Positions 1 through 7,553 are shown, numbered from the stretch's first letter. The stretch: 12,407 nt of DNA from Burkholderiales bacterium (GCA_017880745.1 JADGRR010000042.1:1-12407); one strand, 5' to 3'. Numbers and translations: made by a program. Notes: generated from the letters alone by a model not told the origin.

Positions 1-45
1 ACGCCGCGCCTCTTGTCGCGGTGATCTCACCGACCGATTCTATCC

Positions 46-50
46 GGAGG
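46..50 (+). promoter_or_regulatory. Ribosome binding site that sets the nitrite reductase start
   Basis: GGAGG lies six bases before the ATG at 57. The same frame is open back to a GTG at 21, but that start has no Shine-Dalgarno sequence and would put polar residues ahead of the signal peptide. The ATG at 57 is therefore preferred. Confidence 0.8.
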
Positions 51-56
51 CAGATC

Positions 57-1742
57 ATGCAGACCGACCGTTTCAGCATCGTCTTGCGCATGGCCGCGGT
101 GCTGGCCATACTCTCGTTCCTCGCACTGCCGGCACCGGCGCAGCCGGCAAAGAAGAGTCCGGGCAGGCAGCCGGCGTTTGATGCAACGGCGTGCTATGGC
201 TGTCACGCCCCGATCAAGGCGTTCCACGCCGAGGGCAAGCACAAGGGCGTCGGCTGCAACAGCTGCCACGACGGAATCGACAAGCACCTGCTCGATGCCA
301 CGGCGCGTCCTGCCACCAAGGTGGATCCGGCCGCCTGCGGCGCCTGCCATCAGAAGCAATATGAGACGCTGTACACCATGAACTGGAACAAGAACGCCCG
401 GTCCGAGAAGTCGCAGGCCACCGGGCCCTCGCCGAATCCGGCCTGGGACAAGCTGATGATGCCGCACGGCTTCACCAAGGAGCACAACGTGCCGCGCTCG
501 CACGCGTTCATGCTGCTCGATCAGTACCTGGTAGACCGCGCCTTCGGCGGCCGCTTCGCAGCCAAGGACGGCTGGCGCTATCTGACGCTGCCCGGCGGCG
601 GTTTCAAGGTCGGGGACATGGTCACCGACCAATATCCGGACAACAGCGAGCAGAAGCCATTCAAGCCGGGCACCGCCGCCGCGGCCAATCCGGTGTGCCT
701 GTCGTGCAAGACGCAAGACCATATTCTCGACTGGGCCTATATGGGCGACCCCGCTCCCAGCGCCAGATGGAGCCGGACGTCGAAGGTGGTGGAGATGGCG
801 CGCAACGTGAACCACGCGCTCAACTGTTTCTACTGCCATGATCCGCACTCGGCCCAGCCGCGCATCGTGCGCGACGGTCTGATCCAGGCGCTCACGCGGC
901 CGGAGCAGGACACCCTGTGGCACAAGGATGCGGGTGGCGCCAAGATCGACGTCAGGGAACTCGGCGTGCGCGGCCACACGCGCAAGATCGCCCTGCTCGA
1001 CCGCTACGACACCAAACTGCAGTGCGGACAGTGCCATGTCGAGTACAACTGCAACCCGGGTTACGAGGTGGGCACGGGCGCGCCCATCGGCATGGCGGAC
1101 CAGCGCACCAACCATTTCCCGTTCAAGGACGTGAACCAGATCGCCAAGCATTACACCGACCTCAAGTTCCGCGATTTCAAGCACGGGATCACCGGCGCGC
1201 TGTTGTGGAAAGGCCAGCATCCGGACACCGAGAACTACTACAATTCGAAACACCAGAAGGCCGGCATCGAATGCCATCAATGCCATATGCCCAAGATGAA
1301 AGATGCGAAGAGCGGCAAGACCTATACCTCGCATTGGCAGACCAGCCCGAGGAACTACATCAAGCAGACCTGCCTGCAGTGCCACGGGGACTGGAGCGAA
1401 AGACAGGCTCTGTACGTGATGGATTCGCTCAATGCGCGCGTGCAGGGCAAGTTGCGCAAGGCGGAGTTCTGGCTCACGCGCATGGTGGACAGGTTCGAGG
1501 AGGCAAAGGCTGCAGGGGTCGAAGACGCGGTGCTCAACCCGGTGCGCGACAAGCACTACGAAGCGCAGATTCACTGGGAATGGTGGACGGCATCGAACGG
1601 CGCGGCCTTCCACAATCCGGACGCGGCGACCGACTCGATCAATAAATCGATGGCCATTTCGCAGGAAGCGATCAAGATGCTGGAAGACGCCATCGGCGCG
1701 CGGCGCGGCGCGGCAAAGACTGCCGCGCCCGAGAAGAAATGA
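57..1742 (+). CDS. Octaheme ammonia-forming cytochrome c nitrite reductase (NrfA-like, ONR/TvNiR type)
   Basis: Predicted periplasmic enzyme reducing nitrite (and probably hydroxylamine) to ammonium with six electrons. The 561-residue protein starts with a Sec signal peptide (hydrophobic 8-24, likely cleavage after Ala-Pro-Ala at 28). Haem motifs: CXXCH at 46, 67, 94, 257, 323, 406 and 439, plus CXXCK at 214-218. The lysine-ligated haem is fourth of eight, as in the Thioalkalivibrio enzyme TvNiR; NrfA has five haems with CXXCK first. Catalytic candidates are Arg147 (PRSH), Lys218, Tyr330 and His388 (GQHPD). Tyr330-Asn-Cys332 follows haem 6, matching the Tyr-x-Cys that forms a thioether crosslink in TvNiR. 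Hydroxylamine oxidoreductase is less likely because it lacks CXXCK. The gene overlaps the next one by ATGA. No quinol dehydrogenase or other electron donor gene is in the window. Family assignment is strong; substrate and direction in vivo are inferred. Confidence 0.93.
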   Translation: MQTDRFSIVLRMAAVLAILSFLALPAPAQPAKKSPGRQPAFDATACYGCHAPIKAFHAEGKHKGVGCNSCHDGIDKHLLDATARPATKVDPAACGACHQKQYETLYTMNWNKNARSEKSQATGPSPNPAWDKLMMPHGFTKEHNVPRSHAFMLLDQYLVDRAFGGRFAAKDGWRYLTLPGGGFKVGDMVTDQYPDNSEQKPFKPGTAAAANPVCLSCKTQDHILDWAYMGDPAPSARWSRTSKVVEMARNVNHALNCFYCHDPHSAQPRIVRDGLIQALTRPEQDTLWHKDAGGAKIDVRELGVRGHTRKIALLDRYDTKLQCGQCHVEYNCNPGYEVGTGAPIGMADQRTNHFPFKDVNQIAKHYTDLKFRDFKHGITGALLWKGQHPDTENYYNSKHQKAGIECHQCHMPKMKDAKSGKTYTSHWQTSPRNYIKQTCLQCHGDWSERQALYVMDSLNARVQGKLRKAEFWLTRMVDRFEEAKAAGVEDAVLNPVRDKHYEAQIHWEWWTASNGAAFHNPDAATDSINKSMAISQEAIKMLEDAIGARRGAAKTAAPEKK

Positions 1743-2392
1743 GCGGCGGGCTCCCGGAACAGACGGGCTGTGCCCGCTTTTCCCGTGCGGCATCGGCCGC
1801 GGCGCTGGGTGCTTCGCTGCTGATTTCGATGTTGGCGGTGGCGCCCCATTTGCATTCTGTCAGGCTGCTTGCGCCGGGCGCGGAAGCCGGGGCGTCTGCC
1901 GCCGAAACCAGCGGCGGCACAGCCGATGCCGGCACCGATGAAGTGCGGCGCTTGCGCACGCACCTCGAACGACAGCCGCGCGACGCAAGGGCGTGGGTGA
2001 TATTCGCGCGCCTGCAGGCCGAGGCCGGCCAATTCGCGCAGGCCGCGCAAGCCTATGAAAAAGCGCTCGCCCTGCCATCCAAAGTTGCCGCGGATGCGGC
2101 GGTATGGTGCGAATTCGCCGATGCGCTCGGCATGGCCCAGGGAGGAACGCTCGCCGGCCGGCCGCGCCAACTCATCGAGCGCGCGCTGGCGCTCAACCCG
2201 AACCATCCGCAGGCGCTCGAGATGGCGGGCAGCGCCGAATACGAGCAGGGGAACTACGCAGCGGCTCTGCGCTTCTGGCGGCCGTTGCTCGCAATTCTGG
2301 AACCCGGATCCCAGGCGCGCGCCGAACTGGCCGCGGCGATCGCCCGCGCCGAACGCCTTGCCGCGGTGACGCTCCCGGCGGAGCGGCAATAA
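1739..2392 (+). CDS. Membrane-anchored TPR protein, NrfG/CcmI C-terminal type (cytochrome c biogenesis helper)
   Basis: The 217-residue protein has a short cytoplasmic start, one predicted membrane segment (about 17-36), an Ala/Gly-rich linker (45-66) and a TPR domain from about 67 to 206 facing the periplasm. The motif order is that of the TPR part of CcmI/CycH and of E. coli NrfG: a first helix pair ending near PRDARAW, then QAAQAYEKALAL, a LAGRPRQLIERALALNPNHP block and GNYAAALRFWRPLLA. Known members bind the C-terminal end of apocytochromes and present them to a haem lyase; NrfG works with NrfEF on the CXXCK site of NrfA. The ATGA overlap with the upstream CXXCK enzyme suggests co-translation and a role in maturing it. 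With a single membrane span and 217 residues it resembles NrfG rather than full-length CcmI. No nrfE or nrfF homologue lies in the window, so the partner lyase is unknown. Confidence 0.82.
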   Translation: MSGGLPEQTGCARFSRAASAAALGASLLISMLAVAPHLHSVRLLAPGAEAGASAAETSGGTADAGTDEVRRLRTHLERQPRDARAWVIFARLQAEAGQFAQAAQAYEKALALPSKVAADAAVWCEFADALGMAQGGTLAGRPRQLIERALALNPNHPQALEMAGSAEYEQGNYAAALRFWRPLLAILEPGSQARAELAAAIARAERLAAVTLPAERQ

Positions 2393-2530
2393 GCGCCAAA
2401 GGCGACCGCCTCTTAGAGTTAGTTACAAAATGAGGAAGATACATCCCTTGACGCTCCCGTAGGCTGGGGGCCGATTCGGTAATTCTGAAACGGCCTGTAA
2501 CACATCAGGGCTGCGGCGTGCGGGGCGGCA

Positions 2531-2559
2531 TTGCCTGTTTATCCGGATCGCGGTAGATT
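2531..2559 (+). promoter_or_regulatory. Sigma-70-type promoter for the flavin-reductase-like gene
   Basis: The -35 TTGCCT (2531-2536) and -10 TAGATT (2554-2559) are separated by exactly 17 bases, predicting a start near 2566 and a leader of about 64 bases. The block GGTAGATTCG (2552-2561) recurs exactly at 7962-7971 in the promoter of the lipoprotein cytochrome gene, with the same spacing. The rest of the gap from 2393 shows only small hairpin-forming stretches just after the previous stop (CGCC/GGCG arms at 2394-2410) and no convincing terminator. Confidence 0.55.
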
Positions 2560-2629
2560 CGCGCTGGCCCTCCGCGGTCGCGTCCGCGTCAACCATTGTC
2601 ACTTCAGATTTACCTTGCAAAGGAACGAC

Positions 2630-3256
2630 ATGACCGAATTCGACGCCGCTGCGCTCGACTGGAAAACGCAGTACAAGCTGCTGATCGGAAGCGTGACGCC
2701 GCGGCCGATTGCGCTGGTAACGACGCTCGGCAGCCAGGGGCCGAACGCCGCGCCGTTCAGTTTTTTCAACGCGATCGGCTCCGACCCGGCGATGCTCATG
2801 TTCTCGGTCGGCGCCAAGGATGGCGGCGCCAAGGACACGATTGCGAACATCCTCGAAATTCCGGAGTTCGTGGTGCACATCGTGAGCGACGCGATCAAGG
2901 AGAAAATGAACGTGTGCGCGATCGACTACCCGCGCGGCGTCAACGAAATCTCCGAGGCGGGCTTCACCGCGCTGGCGTCGACGAAGGTGCGCCCGCCGCG
3001 GATCGCGGAAGCGCCGGTCGCATTCGAGTGCCGCCTGCTGCAGAGGCTCGAACTCGGCCGCGTGCCCTATCATGTGGTGATCGGCGAAGTCGTCTACTTC
3101 CATTACCACGCGGGCATCGTCGACGAGCGCTTTCACGTAGACGTCGGCAAAATCAACCCGATCGGCCGCCTCGCCGGCAGGGGCGGCTACACCCGCATCA
3201 CCGACCGCTTCGAGATGCCGCGTCTCAAGTTAGGCGGCGGTGTGCTCGAGGGCTGA
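2630..3256 (+). CDS. Flavin reductase-like domain protein (FMN-binding split barrel, DIM6/NTAB family)
   Basis: This 208-residue cytosolic protein belongs to the flavin reductase-like FMN-binding family, whose members reduce flavins or act as flavin-dependent oxidoreductases. Visible family signatures are TPRPIALVTT at 23-32, NAAPFSFFNAIGSDPA at 39-54 (FMN-binding region), DTIANILE at 69-76, YHVVIGEV at 147-154 and a glycine-rich GRLAGRGGY near 179-187. Length is typical. The frame is open further upstream, but the ATG at 2630 has AAAGGA (2619-2624) five bases ahead, and upstream codons overlap the predicted promoter, so this start is chosen. It has its own promoter, and a stable hairpin follows 14 bases after the stop, so it is probably monocistronic. 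The neighbours give no hint of the substrate, and the specific reaction cannot be named. Confidence 0.85.
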   Translation: MTEFDAAALDWKTQYKLLIGSVTPRPIALVTTLGSQGPNAAPFSFFNAIGSDPAMLMFSVGAKDGGAKDTIANILEIPEFVVHIVSDAIKEKMNVCAIDYPRGVNEISEAGFTALASTKVRPPRIAEAPVAFECRLLQRLELGRVPYHVVIGEVVYFHYHAGIVDERFHVDVGKINPIGRLAGRGGYTRITDRFEMPRLKLGGGVLEG

Positions 3257-3270
3257 ACCGTGGAGCAGCG

Positions 3271-3289
3271 GCTGGCGCGGCGCGCCAGC
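3271..3289 (+). terminator. GC-rich hairpin after the flavin-reductase-like gene, without a T-run
   Basis: Perfect 8-base inverted repeat GCTGGCGC / GCGCCAGC with a 3-base loop (GGC), 14 bases past the stop codon. No T-tract follows, so it is either a poor intrinsic terminator or a 3' end stabiliser. The position fits the end of a transcript before the next gene. Confidence 0.35.
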
Positions 3290-3347
3290 GGATGGCCCTC
3301 GGTTCAGAGCATCCAACATCGAGGTTCCTCGAACCGCGCTGCGGTAT

Positions 3348-3353
3348 TAGAAT
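3348..3353 (+). promoter_or_regulatory. Candidate -10 box implying a leaderless mRNA for the repeat protein
   Basis: TAGAAT (5 of 6 matches to TATAAT) ends six bases before the ATG at 3360, so initiation seven bases downstream would fall at or next to the start codon. No Shine-Dalgarno sequence precedes that ATG, and its frame is closed by a TAG at 3348-3350. The -35 region near 3325-3330 (TTCCTC) is weak, so this remains tentative. Confidence 0.35.
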
Positions 3354-3359
3354 AGCCGC

Positions 3360-3908
3360 ATGGCCGCTGAAACGGAATCCGCCGCCCCCGGCCTTGCCGA
3401 GATCCGCGAACTGAAAATGACGGTGTTCGCGCTGCGCGAGGAACTGGAGCGCTCGCGCCGCGATACCGCCGAGGCGGTGCGGCGGGGAGTGTCCGGCGCA
3501 AACGCCGAAATCGCGCAGTTGAAGGCCACCATCACCGCGCTGCGCGACGAACTGCAGGAATGGCCGCTCAGGCGCGACGACGCCGCCAGGCTGGCTCAGG
3601 CCGCCAATCTGGACGACATCAGGCAATTCAAGGCCACCATCGGGGCGCTGCGCGACACGCTCGAAGCGGCGCGCCTGGGCGAGGAGGCGGCCGTGCGCCA
3701 GGCGATCATCGCCGCGCAGGACGAAATCGCGCAATTGCGCTCGACCGTGGTGTCCTTGCGCGAGGCGCTGGAGCAGGCTAATTTTTCGAATCAGGGCGCC
3801 GTTGCGGCAGCGCGCGCGCAGGATCACGCAGAGCTCGCGCAACTGCAGGCGACCGTGCGCGCGCTGCGCGACCAATTGCAGGCAACGCCGGCTAAACCGG
3901 CCAGGTAG
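3360..3908 (+). CDS. Coiled-coil protein made of 36-residue tandem repeats, unknown function
   Basis: I do not recognise this 182-residue protein. After a 13-residue start it consists of four full 36-residue repeats and one partial one. Each opens with a core of the form [ED]-I-x-x-[LF]-x-x-T-[IV]-x-[AS]-L-R-[DE]-x-L, whose hydrophobic positions alternate by three and four, as in a coiled coil. An alanine-rich, charged, more variable helix of about 20 residues follows. There is no signal peptide, membrane segment or cysteine, so it is probably a cytosolic elongated oligomer. The stop overlaps the Shine-Dalgarno region of the adenylate cyclase gene, and only six bases separate the two genes, so they very likely share a transcript. 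A role as scaffold or regulator of the cyclase is inference. The start at 3360 is the first after an in-frame stop; the next Met (residue 20) would cut into the first repeat. Confidence 0.75.
   Translation: MAAETESAAPGLAEIRELKMTVFALREELERSRRDTAEAVRRGVSGANAEIAQLKATITALRDELQEWPLRRDDAARLAQAANLDDIRQFKATIGALRDTLEAARLGEEAAVRQAIIAAQDEIAQLRSTVVSLREALEQANFSNQGAVAAARAQDHAELAQLQATVRALRDQLQATPAKPAR
3399..3905 (+). repeat. In-frame tandem repeat, 108-base period, 4.7 copies
   Basis: Copies span 3399-3506, 3507-3614, 3615-3722, 3723-3830 and 3831-3905 (partial), encoding residues 14-49, 50-85, 86-121, 122-157 and 158-182. Each begins with a Glu/Asp-Ile/Leu pair and carries ALRDEL-like residues at positions 11-16. 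The register is kept with no insertion or deletion, while the DNA has diverged, so the repeats are old and held by protein selection rather than by recent slippage. Confidence 0.85.
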
Positions 3909-3914
3909 GGAGCC

Positions 3915-6233
3915 ATGGAACAACCCAAACCCATTGCCGGAATCACGCGCTTGCCCGGACCGCGCAAGCCGGCAAAAGCAGATCCGAGCCCGGCGGTCCG
4001 CGGGCGGTTGAAGCTGGTCGAGCTTCTGCTCGAGGTCTCGCGCAGGATGGCGGCATGTGACTCGCTCGACGACGCGCTCAAAACGCTGGTCGAGATGACC
4101 ACCGCGGAACTCGATGCCGAGCGCGGAACCCTGTTCCTCGACGACCCGGAAACCAACGAGCTGTATTCGCGCGTGGCCCAGGGCAACATCAAGCACGAAA
4201 TACGCCTGCTCAACACCAGCGGCGTCGCCGGATACGTGTTTTCGTCCGGGGAATCGGTCCTGATTCGCGACGCGTATTCCGACCCGCGCTTCAACCGCTC
4301 CATCGACGAGCAGACGGGGTTCGTCACCCGCAGCATTCTTTGCGCCCCGATCAGGACGGTCAAGGGCGAAATCATCGGCGTGGCGCAGACCCTGAACAAG
4401 AAGAAGGGGGACTTCACCAAGCGCGATCTCGCCGTGCTCGAGGCGATGACCACGCAGGGGACGCTGGCGCTGCAGGGCGCGGTATTCATCGAGCGCATGA
4501 AGGCCGTGCGCAAGCAGGAGATGGAATTCGTCGACGTGGTGTCGGAGGTGACTGCGGACATCAAGCTCGGCTCGCTGCTGCAGAAGGTCATGGGCGAGGC
4601 GACGCGCATGCTCAACGCCGAGCGCTCGACCCTGTTCCTCAACGACGATAAGACCCACGAGCTGTGGTCCGAGGTCGGACAGGGACTCGAGTCGGTGCAG
4701 ATCCGGCTGCCCAACCACCTCGGGATCGCGGGCGCGGTGTTCACCAGCAGCAAGGCGATCAACATTCCCTATGCCTATGCGGACCTGCGTTTCAATCCGG
4801 CGTTCGACAAGAAGACCGGGTTTTTCACGCGCTCCATCCTGTGCGTGCCGATCGTCAACAAGAACGGCAAGACTATCGGCGTCACCCAGGTCCTGAACAA
4901 GCACGGCGGGCCGTTCACCGGCGAAGACGAATCGCGGCTGCGCGCTTTCACCGCGCAGATTTCGATCGCACTGGAGAACGCCAAGCTGTTCGCCGACGTG
5001 CACAACATGAAAAATTACAACGAGGCGATGCTCGAGTCGATGTCGAACGCGGTGCTCACCCTGGACGACAACGGCAGGATCGCCACCTGCAATGCGGCGG
5101 GACTTAAAATCCTGAAGGTGCGTCCCGAACAGATTCTGCAGCGGCCAATGGCGGAGTTCTTCGGCGGCGAGAATGCCTGGATCGTGGAAAGATTGAAGCA
5201 CGTGGACGAAACCGCGGCTGCCGACATGCTCATGGATGCGGAACTCGCCGTCGGCGGCGAGAAGGTCTCGGCCAACGTGACGATCCTGCCGCTGTTCAGC
5301 ATGGAGAAGAAGCGCCTCGGCTCGATGCTGCTGATCGAGGACATCAGCAGCGAAAAACGCATGAAGTCGACCATGTCCCGCTACATGGATCCGGGCATCG
5401 CCGACCGGCTGGTGGCGAGCGGGGCCGAGTTGCTCGGCGGCCAGAGCGTCCTGGCGACGGTGCTGTTCTCCGATATCCGCGGCTTCACCACCATTGCCGA
5501 GCAACTGGGCGCGCAGGGCACCGTGGCCCTGCTCAACGAATATTTCACCCTCATGGTCGACTGCATTCAGCGCGAAGAGGGGATGCTCGACAAGTTCATC
5601 GGCGACGCCATCATGGCCGCGTTCGGCATCCCGGTCGGGCACGAGGACGACGCGGACCGGGCGGTGCGCGCCGCGATCGCGATGCTGCGCGAGTTGAGGG
5701 CATGGAACGCCCAGCGCGTGGCAGAGGGGAAGATGCCGGTGGACATGGGTGTCGGCCTGAATACCGACATGGTGGTGTCGGGCAACATCGGCTCGAAGAA
5801 ACGCATGGACTACACCATCATCGGCGACGGGGTGAACCTCGCCTCGCGCCTGGAGTCGGCGTGCAAACAGTACGGCACCCATATCCTCGTGAGCGAATTC
5901 ACCTATGCCAAGCTGCGCGGCACCTACCGCACGCGCGAGGTGGATCTGGTGGTGGTCAAGGGCAAGACGCAGCCGGTCGCGATCCACGAAATTCTCGACT
6001 ATCACACCGACGAGACCTACCCGCAGCTGATCGACGCGCTCGGCTACTTCCGCGACGGGCTCGCCAAGTACCGCCAGGGTAAATGGAACGATGCAGTCAA
6101 GCAGTTTTCGGAAGTGGTGGCGATAAACCCGGCGGACAAGGCGGCCAGTCTCTATGTCGAACGCTGCCGGCACCTCGCCGAGCACCCGCCCGGGGACGAC
6201 TGGAACGGAGTCTGGGTGATGCAGAACAAGTGA
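3915..6233 (+). CDS. Class III adenylate cyclase with GAF-GAF-PAS-cyclase-TPR architecture (CyaB1-like)
   Basis: The 772-residue soluble protein makes cAMP from ATP. Domains: GAF-A (about 35-192), GAF-B (about 208-358), PAS (about 368-480), catalytic domain (about 510-695) and a C-terminal TPR-like pair of helices (703-752). Catalytic residues are intact: metal-binding Asp520 (FSDIRGFT) and Asp564 (KFIGD), adenine-selecting Lys560 and Asp632 (MDYTIIGD), and transition-state Asn641 and Arg645 (GVNLASRLE). Lys/Asp selectors argue for adenylate rather than guanylate cyclase. The cyclic-nucleotide NKFDE signature is complete in GAF-B (Asn328, Lys329, Phe334, Asp338, Glu339). In GAF-A the final Glu is Leu172. 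This order matches Anabaena CyaB1/CyaB2, in which cAMP binding to a GAF domain activates the enzyme; autoactivation here is inferred. A GGGAG motif (3908-3912) sits two bases before the ATG, overlapping the previous stop. The gene is convergent with phaZ. Confidence 0.93.
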   Translation: MEQPKPIAGITRLPGPRKPAKADPSPAVRGRLKLVELLLEVSRRMAACDSLDDALKTLVEMTTAELDAERGTLFLDDPETNELYSRVAQGNIKHEIRLLNTSGVAGYVFSSGESVLIRDAYSDPRFNRSIDEQTGFVTRSILCAPIRTVKGEIIGVAQTLNKKKGDFTKRDLAVLEAMTTQGTLALQGAVFIERMKAVRKQEMEFVDVVSEVTADIKLGSLLQKVMGEATRMLNAERSTLFLNDDKTHELWSEVGQGLESVQIRLPNHLGIAGAVFTSSKAINIPYAYADLRFNPAFDKKTGFFTRSILCVPIVNKNGKTIGVTQVLNKHGGPFTGEDESRLRAFTAQISIALENAKLFADVHNMKNYNEAMLESMSNAVLTLDDNGRIATCNAAGLKILKVRPEQILQRPMAEFFGGENAWIVERLKHVDETAAADMLMDAELAVGGEKVSANVTILPLFSMEKKRLGSMLLIEDISSEKRMKSTMSRYMDPGIADRLVASGAELLGGQSVLATVLFSDIRGFTTIAEQLGAQGTVALLNEYFTLMVDCIQREEGMLDKFIGDAIMAAFGIPVGHEDDADRAVRAAIAMLRELRAWNAQRVAEGKMPVDMGVGLNTDMVVSGNIGSKKRMDYTIIGDGVNLASRLESACKQYGTHILVSEFTYAKLRGTYRTREVDLVVVKGKTQPVAIHEILDYHTDETYPQLIDALGYFRDGLAKYRQGKWNDAVKQFSEVVAINPADKAASLYVERCRHLAEHPPGDDWNGVWVMQNK

Positions 6234-6335
6234 GCTGCCGCAGGGCCGAAATTGCCGCGCACCGGCGCTGGAGGCACTGATCGAAGCGGCGCAGAGGCGA
6301 TTCGGGCGCCGCAGCCCGGGGGGCGGCGAAGCAGC
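6234..6335. other. Convergent gap between the cyclase and phaZ
   Basis: About 100 bases separate the two stop codons. The only structure seen is a GC-rich inverted repeat, CGCCGC (6307-6312) with GCGGCG (6323-6328), and no T-tract on either strand. It may act as a shared transcription end but is not a convincing intrinsic terminator. Confidence 0.3.
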
Positions 6336-7553
6336 TCAGCCGTGCTCGCAAATGAATTGGCGCAGCGCGGGGGCAATCGTTCTGCGAAAATTCGAGCCGC
6401 TGAATATGCCGTAATGACCGGTATCGGGCGACTCCAGGTGCCTGCGCATCGCCTGCGGCAGCGAACTGCACAAGGCGTGGGCCGCTTCGGTCTGGCCGCG
6501 CCCGCAGATGTCGTCATCGCCGCCTTCCACTGTGAACAGCGCCGTTTGGCGGATGGCCGCCAAATCGACTCGCCGTCCCGCGACGCTCATTTCGCCTTGC
6601 GCCAGGCTGTGGCGCAGGAACACCTGGTCGATGGTCTGCAGGTAAAAGCTCGCCGGCATGTCCAGCACGGCGTTGTACTCGTCGTAGAACCGCCGGTGCC
6701 GTTCGCTGGCTTCCATGTTGCCGCGGGCGACGTCATTGCGGTAGCGTCCGTGGGACTGCACATGGCGCTCCTGGTTCATCGAGACGAAGGCCGCCAGCTG
6801 CATGAACCCCGGGTACACTTTACGCCCGTGTCCGGGATATCCGAATGGCACCTGCTGGATGACGTGGCTCCTGAACCACTCGAGATCGTGCGAGCTCGCG
6901 AACGCATTCACCGTGGTCGGGCTCCGGCGCGTGTCAATCGGACCTCCCATCAGCGACATGGTCCGCGGTTGCGCGGGATCGCCGTCCTCGGCCATGAGCG
7001 CCACCGCGGCCAGCACCGGCACCGACGGCTGGCACACCGCCACCACGTGCACGCCGGGTGCGAGAAAACGGAGGAACTCCTGCACGTAGGCGACATAGTC
7101 GTCAAGCGAGAAGTCACCCGATGAGAGCGGAACATTTTTTGCGTCGGCCCAGTCGGTGATGAATACCTCGTGGTCTAACAGCAGCTCCTCCACGGTCGGG
7201 CGCAACAGCGTCGCGTGATGCCCTGACAGCGGGGCAACCAGCAGTACTTTCGGGTTCCCCGCACCGCCCTCGCGGCTAAAACGCAGCAGGCGGCAGAACG
7301 GCTTTTCCAGCACCGGCTCCTCGCTCACGGCTACGGCCTTGCCGTTCACGCTCACGCTTTCGATACCAAACACCGGTTTCCCATAGCGCTGCATCAGGCG
7401 TACGCACAGATCGCAGTTGGCTGAAAGCTCATTGAAACCGGCGCAGCCAGCGAAAGGCGCAGACCATCCGGACAGCATCTGCCGGCCCAGTTGCGCCGCG
7501 TATAACCACGGCGCGGCGCTGGCGCGGCTGAACTCGTGCAGCATATAAAGCAT
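6336..7553 (-). CDS. phaZ: Intracellular polyhydroxybutyrate depolymerase (PhaZ, Cys-nucleophile type)
   Basis: The enzyme breaks down stored poly(3-hydroxybutyrate) granules in the cytoplasm. The 405-residue protein has no signal peptide and opens with MLYMLHEFSRA, the typical N-terminus of this family. It is an alpha/beta hydrolase in which cysteine replaces the usual serine: AVCQPSVPV places Cys174 as nucleophile. The other triad members are an Asp in GGDDDICG (347 or 348) and His380 in DTGHYGIFSG. This pattern matches Ralstonia PhaZ1. Length is as expected. The frame extends 64 codons further upstream, but AAGGAGG four bases before the ATG at 7553 and the family N-terminus fix the start. 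No phaC, phaB or phasin gene is nearby. The minus-strand thiolase is more than 2 kb away and could be involved in fate of the released acyl units, but no operon link is visible. Confidence 0.93.
   Translation of the reverse strand: MLYMLHEFSRASAAPWLYAAQLGRQMLSGWSAPFAGCAGFNELSANCDLCVRLMQRYGKPVFGIESVSVNGKAVAVSEEPVLEKPFCRLLRFSREGGAGNPKVLLVAPLSGHHATLLRPTVEELLLDHEVFITDWADAKNVPLSSGDFSLDDYVAYVQEFLRFLAPGVHVVAVCQPSVPVLAAVALMAEDGDPAQPRTMSLMGGPIDTRRSPTTVNAFASSHDLEWFRSHVIQQVPFGYPGHGRKVYPGFMQLAAFVSMNQERHVQSHGRYRNDVARGNMEASERHRRFYDEYNAVLDMPASFYLQTIDQVFLRHSLAQGEMSVAGRRVDLAAIRQTALFTVEGGDDDICGRGQTEAAHALCSSLPQAMRRHLESPDTGHYGIFSGSNFRRTIAPALRQFICEHG

Noticed and set aside
57..1742. Hydroxylamine oxidoreductase identity for the octaheme cytochrome
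   Set aside because: It has a CXXCK site and the NrfA-like Arg, Tyr-x-Cys and GQHP catalytic set, not eight CXXCH motifs with the C-terminal crosslinking Tyr expected of HAO.
27..1793. A 588-codon open frame on the minus strand opposite the nitrite reductase
   Set aside because: It is antisense to a gene with clear haem motifs, shows no recognisable domain, and is explained by high GC at third codon positions.
2448..2485. TTGACG followed by TAATTC as a promoter downstream of the TPR gene
   Set aside because: The spacing is about 26 bases, too long for a sigma-70 promoter; the pair at 2531-2559 is better.
3225..6185. A 986-codon open frame on the minus strand opposite the repeat protein and cyclase
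   Set aside because: The plus strand encodes intact GAF, PAS and cyclase domains. The minus frame is rich in Arg, His and Ala with no family motif, typical of a GC shadow.
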